Source of the DNA: Streptomyces albireticuli
GTDB lineage: Bacteria; Actinomycetota; Actinomycetes; Streptomycetales; Streptomycetaceae
Assembly (NCBI RefSeq): GCF_002192455.1
Contig: NZ_CP021744.1
Coordinates: 1,240,001 to 1,304,000, forward strand
Direction of reading: 5' to 3'
DNA: 64,000 nucleotides
Positions 43,027 to 53,152 of this stretch are shown in pieces. The position numbers and the translations under genes are program-made. The notes under the pieces were generated by a model. That model saw only the letters and a list, made by a program, of their open reading frames with translations. It made no database searches and had not been told where the DNA came from. The first letter of the stretch is position 1; the number at the start of each line of letters is the position of its first letter.

Positions 43027-43755
43027 ATGGCCACCGAGACCGAGGGACCGACCCTGACCGTCGACGAACTGGCCGCCCGCGCCGGGGTGACCGTCCGCAC
43101 GGTGCGCTTCTACAGCACCCGGGGGCTGCTGCCGCCGCCCGAGATCGGCCCGCGCCGGGTCGGCCGCTACGGCCCCGACCACCTCTCCCGGCTCGCCCTC
43201 ATCGAGGAGCTCCAGCACCAGGGGCTGACCCTCGCCGCGATCGAGCGCTACCTCCGGCACCTCCCGGACGGGCTGAGCCCCGGCGACCTGGCCATCCACC
43301 GTGCCCTGGTGGCCTCCTGGACGCCCGACCGGCCGGAGCCGGCGACCCGGGCGCAGCTGGAGCGGCGGGCCGGGCGCGCCCTGGGCGAGGAGGACGTCGA
43401 CCGGCTCACCGCGATGGCCGTCCTGGAGCGCGACCCCGAGGACGCCGACGCCTTCCTGGTGGACCCGGGGCTGCTGTACCTCGGTCTGCGGCTGCTGGAC
43501 GTGCCGATCGCGCCGGACACGATCCTCGCGGCCCGCGCGGTCCTGCTGGAGCACGCCCGCTCCACGGCCCGGTCGCTGACCCGGCTCTTCCACGAGGAGG
43601 TGGACACGCCGGACGTCGCGTCGATGAAGTCGCTGTCGGCGCACATGCAGCCGCTGGTGGTGCAGGCGCTGGTGACGGCGTTCCAGCGGTCCCTGAAGCG
43701 GGAGCTGCGGGAGCTGTACGCGCAGGGGGACACGCGAGGGGACACGGCGCCGTGA
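43027..43755 (+). CDS. MerR-family transcriptional regulator
   Basis: A 242-residue regulator with an N-terminal MerR HTH: LTVDELAARAGVTVRTVRFY (residues about 10-29) then GRYGPDHLSRLALIEELQHQ. The C-terminal 170 residues are helical, with no Cys cluster for metals, so the ligand is probably organic. The family normally activates a nearby operon. The divergent VOC gene is the nearest candidate target. The ATG has GAGG upstream. Confidence 0.9.
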   Translation: MATETEGPTLTVDELAARAGVTVRTVRFYSTRGLLPPPEIGPRRVGRYGPDHLSRLALIEELQHQGLTLAAIERYLRHLPDGLSPGDLAIHRALVASWTPDRPEPATRAQLERRAGRALGEEDVDRLTAMAVLERDPEDADAFLVDPGLLYLGLRLLDVPIAPDTILAARAVLLEHARSTARSLTRLFHEEVDTPDVASMKSLSAHMQPLVVQALVTAFQRSLKRELRELYAQGDTRGDTAP

Positions 43756-43756
43756 G

Positions 43757-43786
43757 CGCCGGGCGGGCCCGGTGGCCCGCCCGGCG
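43757..43786. terminator. Bidirectional hairpin
   Basis: CGCCGGGCGGGCC-CGGT-GGCCCGCCCGGCG, a perfect 13-bp stem between the convergent MerR and FadB-type genes. Confidence 0.7.
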
Positions 43787-43815
43787 TCCCGGGGCCGTGC
43801 CCTCAGGAGCGCGGC

Positions 43816-46002
43816 TCAGCGGAACAGCTCGTCCTTCTCCGCCTTCTCCAGCAGCAGCGCCGACGGAGCGAACCGCTCGCCGTACGCGGCCTGGAGTTCC
43901 CGCGCCCGCGCCACGAAGCCGCGCGGTCCGCCCTCGTAGCCGTTGATGTACTGGATCGCGCCGCCCGTCCAGCCGGGGAAGCCGATGCCGAGGATCGAGC
44001 CGATGTTGGCGTCGGCGACGGAGGTGAGGACGCCCTCCTCCAGGCAGCGGACGGTGTCCAGGGCCTCCGAGAAGAGCATCCGCTCCTTCATGTCCGTGAA
44101 GGGGACCTCGGCGGTCGTGCCGCCCCGCGGGGCGAAGTGCTCCCGCAGGCCCGGCCACAGCCCGGTCCGCTTGCCGTCGGCGTAGTCGTAGAAGCCGGCG
44201 CCGCCGCTGCGGCCGGTGCGGCCGAACTCGTCGACCATCCGGTCGATGACCGCGTCGGCCGGGTGCGGCTCCCAGGTGCCGCCGGCCTCCTCCGTCGCGC
44301 GGCGCGTCTCCTCGCGGATGCGGCGCGGCAGGGTGAGGGTCAGCTCGTCCATCAGGGAGAGCACCTTGGCCGGGTAGCCGGCCTGGGCGGCGGCCTGTTC
44401 GACGGAGGCGGCCGGGACGCCCTCGCCGATCATGGCGACGCCCTCGTTGATGAAGCGGCCGATGACGCGCGAGGTGAAGAAGCCGCGCGAGTCGTTGACG
44501 ACGATGGGGGTCTTGCGGATCTGCCGGACGAGGTCGAAGGCGCGGGCCAGGGCCTCGTCGCCGGTCCGCTCGCCCTTGATGATCTCCACCAGGGGCATCT
44601 TGTCGACGGGCGAGAAGAAGTGCAGGCCGATGAAGTCGGCGGGCCGCTCGACGCCTTCGGCCAGCAGGGTGATGGGGAGGGTCGAGGTGTTGGAGCAGAG
44701 CAGCGCGTCGGGGGCGACGACGTGCTGGATCTCCTGGAAGACCTTGTGCTTGAGGGAGGTGTCCTCGAACACGGCCTCGATGACGGCGTCGCAGCCCGCG
44801 AGGTCGGCGACGTCGCCGGTGGGCGTGATGCGGGCGAGCAGGGCGTCCCGCTCGGCCTCGGTCGTCCGGCCCTTGGCGACGGCCTTGGCCAGCAGGCCGG
44901 CGGAGTAGGCCTTGCCCTTCTCTGCGGCCTCGCGGGAGACGTCCTTGAGGACGACCTCGATGCCGGCCTTGGCACAGGCGTAGGCGATGCCTGCGCCCAT
45001 CATCCCGGCGCCGAGCACGGCGGCCTTGGTGACCGGGCGGGGCGCTGTGTCCTTGGGGCGGCTGGCGCCGGAGTTGACGGCCTGGAGGTCGAAGAAGAAC
45101 GCCTGGATCATGTTCTTGGAGGTCTGGCCGGTGACCAGCTCCGTGAAGTAGCGGGCCTCGATGACCTGCGCGGTCTCGAAGTCGACCTGGGAGCCCTCGA
45201 CGGCGGCGGCCAGGATGTTGCGCGGTGCCGGGTAGGGCGCGCCGGCGAGCTGCTTCTTGAGGTTGGCCGGGAAGGCCGGGAGGTTGGCGGCGAAGCGGGG
45301 GCTGGCGGGGGTGCCGCCGGGGATCCGGTAGCCCTCCTCGTCCCAGGGCTGCCGCGACTCGGGGTGCGCCTGGACGAAGGCGCGGGCCTTGGCGAGGAGT
45401 TCCTCGGGGGTGGCGGCGACCTCGTGGACCAGGCCCGCCGCCAAGGCGCGCGGGGCGTTGTACCGAGTGCCCTGGAGGAGCACCTTCAGGAGGGCGTCGG
45501 TGATGCCGAGGAGCCGCACCGTACGGGTGACGCCGCCGCCACCGGGCAGCAGGCCGAGGGTGACCTCGGGCAGGCCGATCTTCGTGCCGGGGGTGTCGAG
45601 GGCGACGCGGTGGTGGCAGGCGAGGGCGATCTCGTAACCGCCGCCGAGGGCCGCGCCGTTGATCGCGGCGACGACGGGGACGCCGAGGGTCTCGATGCGG
45701 CGCAGGTCGCGCTTGACGCGCAGGCCGCCCTCGAAGGTCTCCTGGGCGTGGGCGGGGGTCGCCGCGATGAGTTCGCGCAGGTCGCCGCCGGCGAAGAAGG
45801 TCTTCTTGGCGGAGGTGAAGACCACGCCCCGTACGGTCTCCTTCTCGGCCTCCAGACGGTCGGCGACCGCGGTGAGGGAGGCCTGGAAGGCGGCGTTCAT
45901 GGTGTTGGCGGACTGGTCCGGGTCGTCCAGGACGAGGGTGACGACGCCGTCGCCGTCCTGCTCCCAGCGGATGGTGGTGCTCTCGCTCACGTTCGAGCTC
46001 AT
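43816..46002 (-). CDS. Multifunctional fatty-acid oxidation enzyme (enoyl-CoA hydratase/3-hydroxyacyl-CoA dehydrogenase, FadB/FadJ type)
   Basis: A 728-residue beta-oxidation enzyme. The N-terminal crotonase domain has the oxyanion motif AINGAALGGGYEIALACHH and the Glu-bearing IGLPEVTLGLLPGGGG. The NAD-binding domain starts near residue 326 with KAAVLGAGMMGAGIAYACAK. The 3HCDH C-terminal domain includes GLHFFSPVDKMPLVEII and NDSRGFFTSRVIGRFINEG. I chose ATG 46002, 9 nt after GGAG, over 46017. It is the last gene of a four-gene acyl-CoA operon, 70 nt after the thiolase. Confidence 0.96.
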   Translation of the reverse strand: MSSNVSESTTIRWEQDGDGVVTLVLDDPDQSANTMNAAFQASLTAVADRLEAEKETVRGVVFTSAKKTFFAGGDLRELIAATPAHAQETFEGGLRVKRDLRRIETLGVPVVAAINGAALGGGYEIALACHHRVALDTPGTKIGLPEVTLGLLPGGGGVTRTVRLLGITDALLKVLLQGTRYNAPRALAAGLVHEVAATPEELLAKARAFVQAHPESRQPWDEEGYRIPGGTPASPRFAANLPAFPANLKKQLAGAPYPAPRNILAAAVEGSQVDFETAQVIEARYFTELVTGQTSKNMIQAFFFDLQAVNSGASRPKDTAPRPVTKAAVLGAGMMGAGIAYACAKAGIEVVLKDVSREAAEKGKAYSAGLLAKAVAKGRTTEAERDALLARITPTGDVADLAGCDAVIEAVFEDTSLKHKVFQEIQHVVAPDALLCSNTSTLPITLLAEGVERPADFIGLHFFSPVDKMPLVEIIKGERTGDEALARAFDLVRQIRKTPIVVNDSRGFFTSRVIGRFINEGVAMIGEGVPAASVEQAAAQAGYPAKVLSLMDELTLTLPRRIREETRRATEEAGGTWEPHPADAVIDRMVDEFGRTGRSGGAGFYDYADGKRTGLWPGLREHFAPRGGTTAEVPFTDMKERMLFSEALDTVRCLEEGVLTSVADANIGSILGIGFPGWTGGAIQYINGYEGGPRGFVARARELQAAYGERFAPSALLLEKAEKDELFR

Positions 46003-46072
46003 TTTCGAGGTCTCCATGGAGGTTTCGCGGTGCGGACGCGGACGCGGGGCCGGGTGGGCCGGGGCGTGACGG

Positions 46073-47287
<1,215 letters not shown>

Positions 47288-47377
47288 GGTCGTGAACCTT
47301 TCGGGAATCCGTCGAGTCGAGGGGGGATCGGGAGGAGCGGTGCGGGGTGCGGGGGTGCGGACTGCCGGGTGTCGCCG

Positions 47378-48520
47378 TCAGGAGAGCAGGGAGCGGCCGA
47401 TGATCTCCTTCATGATCTCGGTGGTGCCGCCGTAGATGGTCTGGATGCGGCCGTCCGTGAACGCCTTGGCCACCCGGTACTCGGTCATGTACCCGTACCC
47501 GCCGTGGAGCTGGAGGCAGCGGTCGGCGACGCGCTTCTGGAGCTCGGTCGCCCACCACTTGGCCATGGAGGCGTGCACGGCGTCGAGCTCACCGGCCGTG
47601 TGGTCGGCGACGCAGCGGTCGAGGAAGGCGCGGGTGACGGCGCACTCGGTGGCCATCTCGGCGATCTCGAAGCGGATGTGCTGGAGCTTGGCGAGGGGCC
47701 GGCCGAACGCCTCGCGCTCCTTGACGTAGCGGGTGGTGAGCTCCAGGAGGTGCTCGGCCGCGGCGATGCCGGCGACGGCGATGTTCATGCGCTCCTGGGC
47801 GAGGTTGGTCATCAGGTGGACGAAGGCGCCGTTCAGCTCGCCGAGGAGGTTCTCCTTGGGGACGCGCACGTCGTGGAAGAACAGCTCGGCGGTGTCCTGG
47901 GCCTTCTGCCCGATCTTGTCGAGGTTGCGGCCGCGTTCGAAGCCCGGTGTGCCGCGCTCGACGACGAGCAGGCTGAGGCCCTTCGCCCCGCCCTCGGGGG
48001 TGGTCCTGGCGACGACGATGACGAGGTCGGCGAGGATGCCGTTGGAGATGAAGGTCTTGGACCCGTTGAGCAGCCAGTGGTCGCCGCGGTCCTCGGCCGA
48101 GGTGCGGACGGCCTGGAGGTCGGAGCCCGCGCCCGGCTCGGTCATGGCGATGGCGGTGATCGTCTCGCCGGTGCAGAAGCCGGGCAGCCAGCGGCGCTTC
48201 TGCTCGTCGGTGGCGAGGGAGGTGAGGTAGGGGCCGATGACATCGTTGTGGAGCCCCACGGCGAGCCCGGCGGCACCCGCCCGGGTGAACTCCTCGGTGA
48301 GCACCACGCCGTAGCGGAAGTCGTCGTTCCCCCCGCCGCCGTACTCCTCGGGCACGGCGATGCCCAGCAGGCCCTGCCGGCCGGCCGCCAGCCAGGCGTC
48401 GCGCGAGACGATGCCGTCCCGCTCCCAGCGCTCGTAGTGCGGGGTGACCTCCTTGGCCAGGAAGGTGCGGACGGTCTCGCGGAAGGCTTCGTGGTCGGCG
48501 GTGAAGAGCTGACGCTTCAT
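47378..48520 (-). CDS. Acyl-CoA dehydrogenase
   Basis: A 380-residue flavoprotein dehydrogenase. Family signatures are [20 protein letters not shown] in the middle domain and the C-terminal [20 protein letters not shown] followed by [13 protein letters not shown]. The catalytic Glu of this class lies in the IYGGTTEI region or nearby, as for long-chain and isovaleryl types. The ATG at 48520 overlaps the CoA-transferase stop by 4 nt. Substrate chain length is not predictable. Confidence 0.95.
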   Translation of the reverse strand: MKRQLFTADHEAFRETVRTFLAKEVTPHYERWERDGIVSRDAWLAAGRQGLLGIAVPEEYGGGGNDDFRYGVVLTEEFTRAGAAGLAVGLHNDVIGPYLTSLATDEQKRRWLPGFCTGETITAIAMTEPGAGSDLQAVRTSAEDRGDHWLLNGSKTFISNGILADLVIVVARTTPEGGAKGLSLLVVERGTPGFERGRNLDKIGQKAQDTAELFFHDVRVPKENLLGELNGAFVHLMTNLAQERMNIAVAGIAAAEHLLELTTRYVKEREAFGRPLAKLQHIRFEIAEMATECAVTRAFLDRCVADHTAGELDAVHASMAKWWATELQKRVADRCLQLHGGYGYMTEYRVAKAFTDGRIQTIYGGTTEIMKEIIGRSLLS

Positions 48521-49665
48521 CGTTGCGGGCCTTTCTGCGGCGGGTCGAGGCTGCGGACGTCCCAGTCGCGCGCCACCTCGGCGGTGTCCGCGCCGGGCTG
48601 TGCGGGCGGGCGGCGCACGGCGCCGGGGGTGACGGAGAAGCGCGGGGCCGGGGCGGGCTGGGTGAGGCCCTCGTGCTCGACGAAGGTGGCGCGGGCGGCG
48701 AGGTGCGGGTGGCCGGGGGCCTCCCGGAGGGAGAGGACGGGCGCGACGCAGGCGTCCGAGTCCTCGAAGACGGCCGTCCACTCGGCGCGGGTGCGCTGCG
48801 CGAAGCGCGCGGCGACGAGGGCTCTCAGCTCGTCCCAGCGGGCGGGGTCCTCGCGCGGCGGCACCTCCGGTCCGTCCGGCAGGCCGAGCCGGTCCAGTAA
48901 CTCCCCGTAGAAGCGCCGCTCCAGCGCGCCGACCGCCATGTACCCGCCGTCGGCCGTGCGGTAGGTGCCGTAGAAAGGCGCGCCGCCGTCGAAGAGATTG
49001 GCCTCGCGCCGGTCCTGCCAGGCGCCCGCGGAGAGCATGCCGTGGATCATGGCGGTGAGGTGGGCGGCGCCGTCGACGATGGCGGCGTCGACGACCTGTC
49101 CGACGCCGGTGGTACGGGCGTGCTGGAGGGCGGCGAGGACCCCGACGACGAGGTAGAGGGAGCCGCCGCCGAAGTCTCCGAGGAGGTTGGCCGGGGCGTA
49201 CGGCGGGCCGTCGGCGGGGCCGGCCAGGCCCAGGGCGCCGGTGACGGCGAGGTACGACAGGTCGTGGCCGGCGGTCGGCGCGAGCGGGCCGTCCTGGCCC
49301 CAGCCGGTCATCCGGCCGTAGACGAGGCGGGGGTTGCGCGCGAGGCAGGCCTCGGGGCCGATGCCGAGGCGCTCGGTGACGCCGGGGCGGTAGCCCTCCA
49401 GGAGGATGTCGGCGCGCTCGGCCAGGTCCAGGACGGCCGCCGGGCCGCCGGCGGACTTGAGGTCGACGACCACCGAGCGTTTGTTGCGGTTGAGGACGTC
49501 GTGGCGGGGCTCTATGCGCACTTCCGAGCCGCCGGGCCGGTCGACGCGGACGACGTCGGCGCCGAGGTCGCCGAGGAGCATGGCGGCGAAGGGGCCGGGC
49601 CCTATCCCCGCGAGTTCCACCACGCGGACGCCGCCGAGCGGACCGCCGCTTACTGTCCCTGCCAT
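48517..49665 (-). CDS. CaiB/BaiF-family CoA transferase
   Basis: A 382-residue class III CoA transferase related to alpha-methylacyl-CoA racemase. The N-terminal signature is VRVVELAGIGPGPFAAMLLG, with DLGADVVRVDRPGG and the conserved NRNKRSVVVDLK. The catalytic Asp lies in AGHDLSYLAVTGAL, as in Amacr. AMACR-type activity (epimerising branched acyl-CoA so that it can enter beta-oxidation) fits the operon. ATG 49665 is preferred; 49677 is in frame. It is the promoter-proximal gene. Confidence 0.92.
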   Translation of the reverse strand: MAGTVSGGPLGGVRVVELAGIGPGPFAAMLLGDLGADVVRVDRPGGSEVRIEPRHDVLNRNKRSVVVDLKSAGGPAAVLDLAERADILLEGYRPGVTERLGIGPEACLARNPRLVYGRMTGWGQDGPLAPTAGHDLSYLAVTGALGLAGPADGPPYAPANLLGDFGGGSLYLVVGVLAALQHARTTGVGQVVDAAIVDGAAHLTAMIHGMLSAGAWQDRREANLFDGGAPFYGTYRTADGGYMAVGALERRFYGELLDRLGLPDGPEVPPREDPARWDELRALVAARFAQRTRAEWTAVFEDSDACVAPVLSLREAPGHPHLAARATFVEHEGLTQPAPAPRFSVTPGAVRRPPAQPGADTAEVARDWDVRSLDPPQKGPQR

Positions 49666-49730
49666 TCCGACCGCCATCCCGACGCCGTCCCGGCCGTCAC
49701 CTCGACTGTCACCCTGACGCCGTCGCCAGA

Positions 49731-49788
49731 CTTATGACATAAGTGCTGTAACACTCGCGATGTTAAGAACGGGTTCCAGTTTTCACAA
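49731..49788 (-). promoter_or_regulatory. Promoter with two palindromes upstream of acyl-CoA operon
   Basis: On the minus strand, TTGTGA (49783-49788) and TAACAT (49760-49765) are separated by 17 nt, a good sigma-70/HrdB-type promoter. Two palindromes overlap it or follow it: TAACA-N7-TGTTA (49749-49765), covering the -10 box and start, and CTTATG-A-CATAAG (49731-49743), in the early transcribed region. Their centres are 20 bp apart, two helical turns. Repression by an acyl-CoA-responsive TetR or similar factor is inferred; no such gene is adjacent. Confidence 0.6.
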
Positions 49789-49855
49789 GCCCTCGGGCGG
49801 ATCGGCGGGGAGGGCAAGGGGCGGTGGGGGCGGGGGATTTGACGGGGGCGGGTTG

Positions 49856-49960
49856 CCGCTGCGCGGGGTTTTTTCCCCTCCGGACGGGCTGATTTTTCAG
49901 CCCGTCCGGCGATTGAGGACATTCGGGAAGGGGCGGGTAGGGGAAAAAGCCCGCCGCAGG
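49856..49960. repeat. Palindromic intergenic repeat element, copy 2 (short form)
   Basis: This copy has the left end CCGCTGCGCGGGG-TTTTTT, the inner stem CCGGACGGGCTGA-TTTT-TCAGCCCGTCCGG (49880-49909), GATTGAGGAC, and the right end CGGGAAGGGGCGGGTAGGGGAAAAA. It lacks the middle segments of the other copies. It lies between the 3' end of the MmcQ-like gene and the CoA-transferase promoter and fits a terminator for the former. The rest of the 49666-49988 gap is G-rich DNA without coding signals. Confidence 0.75.
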
Positions 49961-49988
49961 CGCACCCGCGCCACCCGCCCCGCCCGGA

Positions 49989-50366
49989 TCAGGCCGCGTC
50001 GAGCTCGGCGACGAGCCGCTTGGGGGCGATGGTGCGATAGCTCTCCTCGACCCAGTCGCACAGCAGCTCGACGGGGGTGCCTCCGCCGAGCGGGACGGAC
50101 ACCCAGCCGGACCGCCCCAGCCCGTAGCCGGTGGGCGCGGCGCCGGGGACGGTGAGGGCGTGTCCGTGCGCCTCCTCGTCCTTGAGCTTGACGCTGATGC
50201 CGGGCGTCTCGGTGTTCCCCTCGGACCCCAGGAAGACGAAGATCTTCTTGTTGACCTTGATGACGGCGTCATCCTCCCAGGGGAACTCCTCGACCGTGCC
50301 GGGCAGCCCGAGCGCGAACGCGCGGACGGCCGCGCGTGCCTTGAGGGGAGCTGGGGTTGCCGCCAT
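49989..50366 (-). CDS. MmcQ/YjbR-family protein
   Basis: A 125-residue protein of the MmcQ/YjbR family, a small CyaY-like fold predicted to bind DNA. Visible conserved features are FALGLPGTVEEFPWEDDAVI, KKIFVFLGS, the GLGRSGWVSVPL stretch and the C-terminal ESYRTIAPKRLVAEL. CGGAGG sits upstream of the ATG. It is monocistronic. The biochemical role of the family is unknown. Confidence 0.9.
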   Translation of the reverse strand: MAATPAPLKARAAVRAFALGLPGTVEEFPWEDDAVIKVNKKIFVFLGSEGNTETPGISVKLKDEEAHGHALTVPGAAPTGYGLGRSGWVSVPLGGGTPVELLCDWVEESYRTIAPKRLVAELDAA

Positions 50367-50422
50367 GGGTGCCTCCGGGAGGTGCTCGGTCTGTCGCGGC
50401 CCACGCTATCCCGGAGGCCCGG

Positions 50423-51382
50423 TCACAGCAGGCCCGCCTCCACCAGGAGTCGCCGTACGTCTCGTACGGAGGCGTCGGGCAGGGGCCGCTGGGGAGCGGC
50501 GGTGACCGGATGGTCGATGACGCCGAGGAGGCCGAGGGCCGCCTTGAAGCCGCCGATCGCGGAGGATCCGATGCTCATGTGCGCCGGGTCGCCCGTCTCG
50601 GTGAGCGCGAACAGCGCGGCCAGCCGGTCCTGTTCGGCGGCGGCATCCGCCCAGCGCCCGGCGCGGGCATGCGCGCACAGCCGCACGTATCCGGCGGGGT
50701 CGACGTTGCCGAGCCCCGGCACGACGCCGTGGGCGCCCGCCAGCAGCGCGGCGTCGACGGTCAGTTCGGAGCCGGTGAGCACGGTGAACGTACGGTCGAG
50801 GCCGCGGGCCCGCAGCGCGACGAGCAGCCGGCGCAGGGCGCCCAGGTCGCCGCTGCTGTCCTTGAGCCCGGCGAGGGTGCCGTCCTCGGCGAGGGCCAGA
50901 AGGGTGGCGGCGGTGAGCTTGGAGTGCACGGCGGACGGGATGTCGTAGCCGATCAGGGGCAGGTCGACGGCGGCGCGGACGCGGCGGAAGTGGTCGGCGG
51001 TCTCGGCCGGATGGGTGGCCGCGTAGAAGGGCGCGGTGGCGACGAGCGCGTCGGCACCGAGCGCGAGCGCCGCGCGGGCGTGGTCGGTGACCCGGGCGGT
51101 GCTCGTGTCGATGACCCCGGCGAGCACGGGCACACGGCCACCGGTGACGTCGACGGCCGTCCGGACGACGGTGCGGCGCTGAGCGTCACTCAGATAGGCG
51201 GTCTCCCCACTGGACCCGAGGACGAACAGGGCGTCCACGCCCGCCGCCAGCAGATGCTCGACGAGGGAGCGGAGCGACCGGGTGTCGACGCCTCCGGCGG
51301 GGGTGAGGGGCGTGCACACCGGGGGCACGACACCGGTCAGGGGAACGGGCCAGGGGCGGGTGGTTCCGTCGGGGCCTGTCAT
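50423..51382 (-). CDS. Dihydrodipicolinate-synthase/N-acetylneuraminate-lyase family protein
   Basis: A 319-residue class I aldolase of the DapA/NanA family. The Schiff-base Lys is in LAGLKDSSGD (about residue 170). The catalytic Tyr is in LIGYDIPSAVHSKL, where the usual YNxP reads YDIP. The N-terminal GSSGETAYLS matches the family's phosphate-loop region (GTTGE). It is not the lysine-pathway DapA of the genome by context; a sugar-acid lyase or other 2-keto-acid aldolase is likelier. ATG 51382 is used. It is divergent from a GNAT gene. Confidence 0.88.
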   Translation of the reverse strand: MTGPDGTTRPWPVPLTGVVPPVCTPLTPAGGVDTRSLRSLVEHLLAAGVDALFVLGSSGETAYLSDAQRRTVVRTAVDVTGGRVPVLAGVIDTSTARVTDHARAALALGADALVATAPFYAATHPAETADHFRRVRAAVDLPLIGYDIPSAVHSKLTAATLLALAEDGTLAGLKDSSGDLGALRRLLVALRARGLDRTFTVLTGSELTVDAALLAGAHGVVPGLGNVDPAGYVRLCAHARAGRWADAAAEQDRLAALFALTETGDPAHMSIGSSAIGGFKAALGLLGVIDHPVTAAPQRPLPDASVRDVRRLLVEAGLL

Positions 51383-51514
51383 GGGCGTCTCATGGGCATC
51401 GCGGGTGCCAGCCTTTGCGGTCCGGGGTGGGATGTCCGCTTCGGCGCCGAATCTGTCGGAGGGGGTGGGGGGTGTCAAGGGGGCGGGGGAAGCTCCGGAG
51501 TGCACGGGTCCGGT

Positions 51515-51531
51515 AGCTGTAAAGATCAGCT
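51515..51531. promoter_or_regulatory. Inverted repeat AGCTG-N7-CAGCT in divergent promoter
   Basis: The repeat lies in the 175-bp gap between the divergent aldolase and GNAT gene starts, overlapping the expected -35 region of the GNAT gene (its -10-like box is TAGCCT at 51546-51551). No neighbouring regulator gene is evident. Confidence 0.35.
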
Positions 51532-51557
51532 GGGTGCGGGGCGGGTAGCCTCTCCGA

Positions 51558-52061
51558 ATGGAGAAAATCACTACCTACCTGGAGATAACCGACCCGAATG
51601 ATGTGCGGCCGGCGCCTGTTGTGCCCGCTCTCGGCCTGCGCGGGATCGACCACGACTCACCGCTGGTGCGCACGGTGCAGGCACGGGTCGGTGAAGCCTA
51701 CGGATGGCGCTCGGCCTCCCGGACCGACGAGCAGTGGCACGAGCACCTCGCGGAGCACCCGCTGCGCCAGTACTGGCTGATCACCTTCGAGGACGAGCAG
51801 GCCGGCGTCGCCTACCTGGAGCCGCAGCCGGGCGGCGACGTGGAGATCACCGCGTTCGGGCTGCTGCCCGAATTCGTGGGGAAAGGCCTGGGCGGCTACG
51901 CCCTGACGCTCGCTCTGCGCCAGGCGTGGGCGACCGAGCCCGTCGGGGCGGACGCGGTGCGCCGGGTCTGGCTGCACACCTGCACCAAGGACCACCCCCG
52001 CGCACTGGACAATTACCTGAAGCGGGGCCTGCGCACCTATCGGGTCGAAGGACAGCAGTAG
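51558..52061 (+). CDS. GNAT-family N-acetyltransferase
   Basis: A 167-residue acetyltransferase. The acetyl-CoA-binding motif A is GLLPEFVGKGLGGYALTLAL near residue 95, with the beta-bulge strand VEITAF before it and WLHTCTKDHPRALDNYLKRG as motif B. The substrate is unknown. A TAGCCT box ends 6 nt before the ATG and there is no ribosome-binding site, so a leaderless mRNA is likely. It is convergent with the endonuclease V gene, 46 nt between stops. Confidence 0.9.
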   Translation: MEKITTYLEITDPNDVRPAPVVPALGLRGIDHDSPLVRTVQARVGEAYGWRSASRTDEQWHEHLAEHPLRQYWLITFEDEQAGVAYLEPQPGGDVEITAFGLLPEFVGKGLGGYALTLALRQAWATEPVGADAVRRVWLHTCTKDHPRALDNYLKRGLRTYRVEGQQ

Positions 52062-52107
52062 GCGCGTCCGGGGACAGGGGCGGCCGTCCCCCGGGCTGCA
52101 CCCGCCG

Positions 52108-52812
52108 TCAGGCCTCCCGCAGCGCCGCCCGGCACAGCGCGTCCGCGGCCCGCGTCGTCTCCGGCAACCGGAACTCGCGGGCCAGGAGCAGTGTGAACCC
52201 GCACGCGTGGTCCAGGCTCACCCGGTGGCCCACCGACACGTAGACCGGTTTCACGCCCTCGCGCGTACGGAGCGCCCGTCCCACCTCCTCCTCGCCGTCC
52301 AGCAGCGGGGAGGCGTCCCCGCGGCGGGGCCCCGGAGGGTCGTGGCGGAAGGTGAAGGGGTTCTTCGCGACGCCGATCGTCGGCAGCCCGGTCAGCACGC
52401 CCAGGTGGCTCGCCAGGCCGAACCGGCGCGGATGGGCGAGCCCGTAGCCGTCGCAGACGACCAGGCCCGGCCGGACGGGCAGCCGGTCGAGCGCGGCGAT
52501 CACCGTGGGGATCTCGCGGAAGGCGAGCAAGCCGGGCACGTAGGGGAAGGCCACCCGGCCGACGGCGGTGGCCTCCGCCACGACCTCCAGAGTGTCCGCG
52601 TCGAGCGCGACGGCCGCGGCCGCGACGACGTCGCGCTCGTCGTCGTACGCCACGTCCACGCCCACGACGGTCAGCGGCTCACCCGGCACCGGCCCCGGCT
52701 CGTCGAGCACCACCCGGCCGCGCAGTTCGTCCTGGACGGCGGTCGCCGCCGCTTCCGTGGTGGGCCAGCCGGGCGGCGGTCCGCCGGGGGCTTCGGTCGT
52801 CGCGTACGTCAT
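52108..52812 (-). CDS. nfi: Endonuclease V (deoxyinosine repair nuclease)
   Basis: A 234-residue endonuclease V that nicks DNA near deaminated adenine. Active-site motifs are VGVDVAYDDE with the first metal Asp, VVCDGYGLAHPRRFGLASHL with the second Asp and the base-recognition loop, and PVYVSVGHRVSLDHA at the C-terminal catalytic region. ATG 52812 is preferred to 52854. It shares a 40-bp divergent gap with the YciI gene, and both starts are close to TAGnnT boxes. Confidence 0.92.
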   Translation of the reverse strand: MTYATTEAPGGPPPGWPTTEAAATAVQDELRGRVVLDEPGPVPGEPLTVVGVDVAYDDERDVVAAAAVALDADTLEVVAEATAVGRVAFPYVPGLLAFREIPTVIAALDRLPVRPGLVVCDGYGLAHPRRFGLASHLGVLTGLPTIGVAKNPFTFRHDPPGPRRGDASPLLDGEEEVGRALRTREGVKPVYVSVGHRVSLDHACGFTLLLAREFRLPETTRAADALCRAALREA

Positions 52813-52852
52813 AGTGAGGCCTACGCTACGGGACGGGCGTAGCCTGTCGATC

Positions 52853-53152
52853 ATGTTCGTACTCGAGCTGACCTACATCGCGCCGATCGAGCGCGTCGAC
52901 GCCGCCCTCGCCGAGCACGTCGCCTGGCTGGACGCCCACTACGCGTCCGGTGTGTTCCTCGCCTCCGGCCGCAAGGTGCCCCGGGACGGCGGGATCATCC
53001 TCGCGGTCGGCGACGACCGCGCGAAGATCGAGGAGATCACCCGGAGCGACCCGTTCAGCGTCGCCGGGGTGTGCGAGTACTCGATCACGGAGTTCATCGC
53101 GACGAAGACCGTGCCGGCGATGGAGCACTACCGGCAGCAGCTACCGTCCTGA
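52853..53152 (+). CDS. YciI-family protein
   Basis: A 99-residue small protein of the YciI (dimeric alpha-beta barrel) family, with MFVLELTYIAPIERVDAALA, AEHVAWLDAHYASGVFLASG and the C-terminal DPFSVAGVCEYSITEF typical of the group. The conserved His/Asp pair of YciI is present in EHVAWLDAHY. Its role is unknown; relatives have hydrolase-like active sites. A TAGCCT box (52840-52845) ends 7 nt before the ATG with no ribosome-binding site. Its last 12 nt overlap the next gene tail-to-tail. Confidence 0.88.
   Translation: MFVLELTYIAPIERVDAALAEHVAWLDAHYASGVFLASGRKVPRDGGIILAVGDDRAKIEEITRSDPFSVAGVCEYSITEFIATKTVPAMEHYRQQLPS

Noticed and set aside
49856..49960. Palindromic element as an insertion sequence end
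   Set aside because: There is no transposase gene or target duplication in the window; the three copies look like non-coding repeats.
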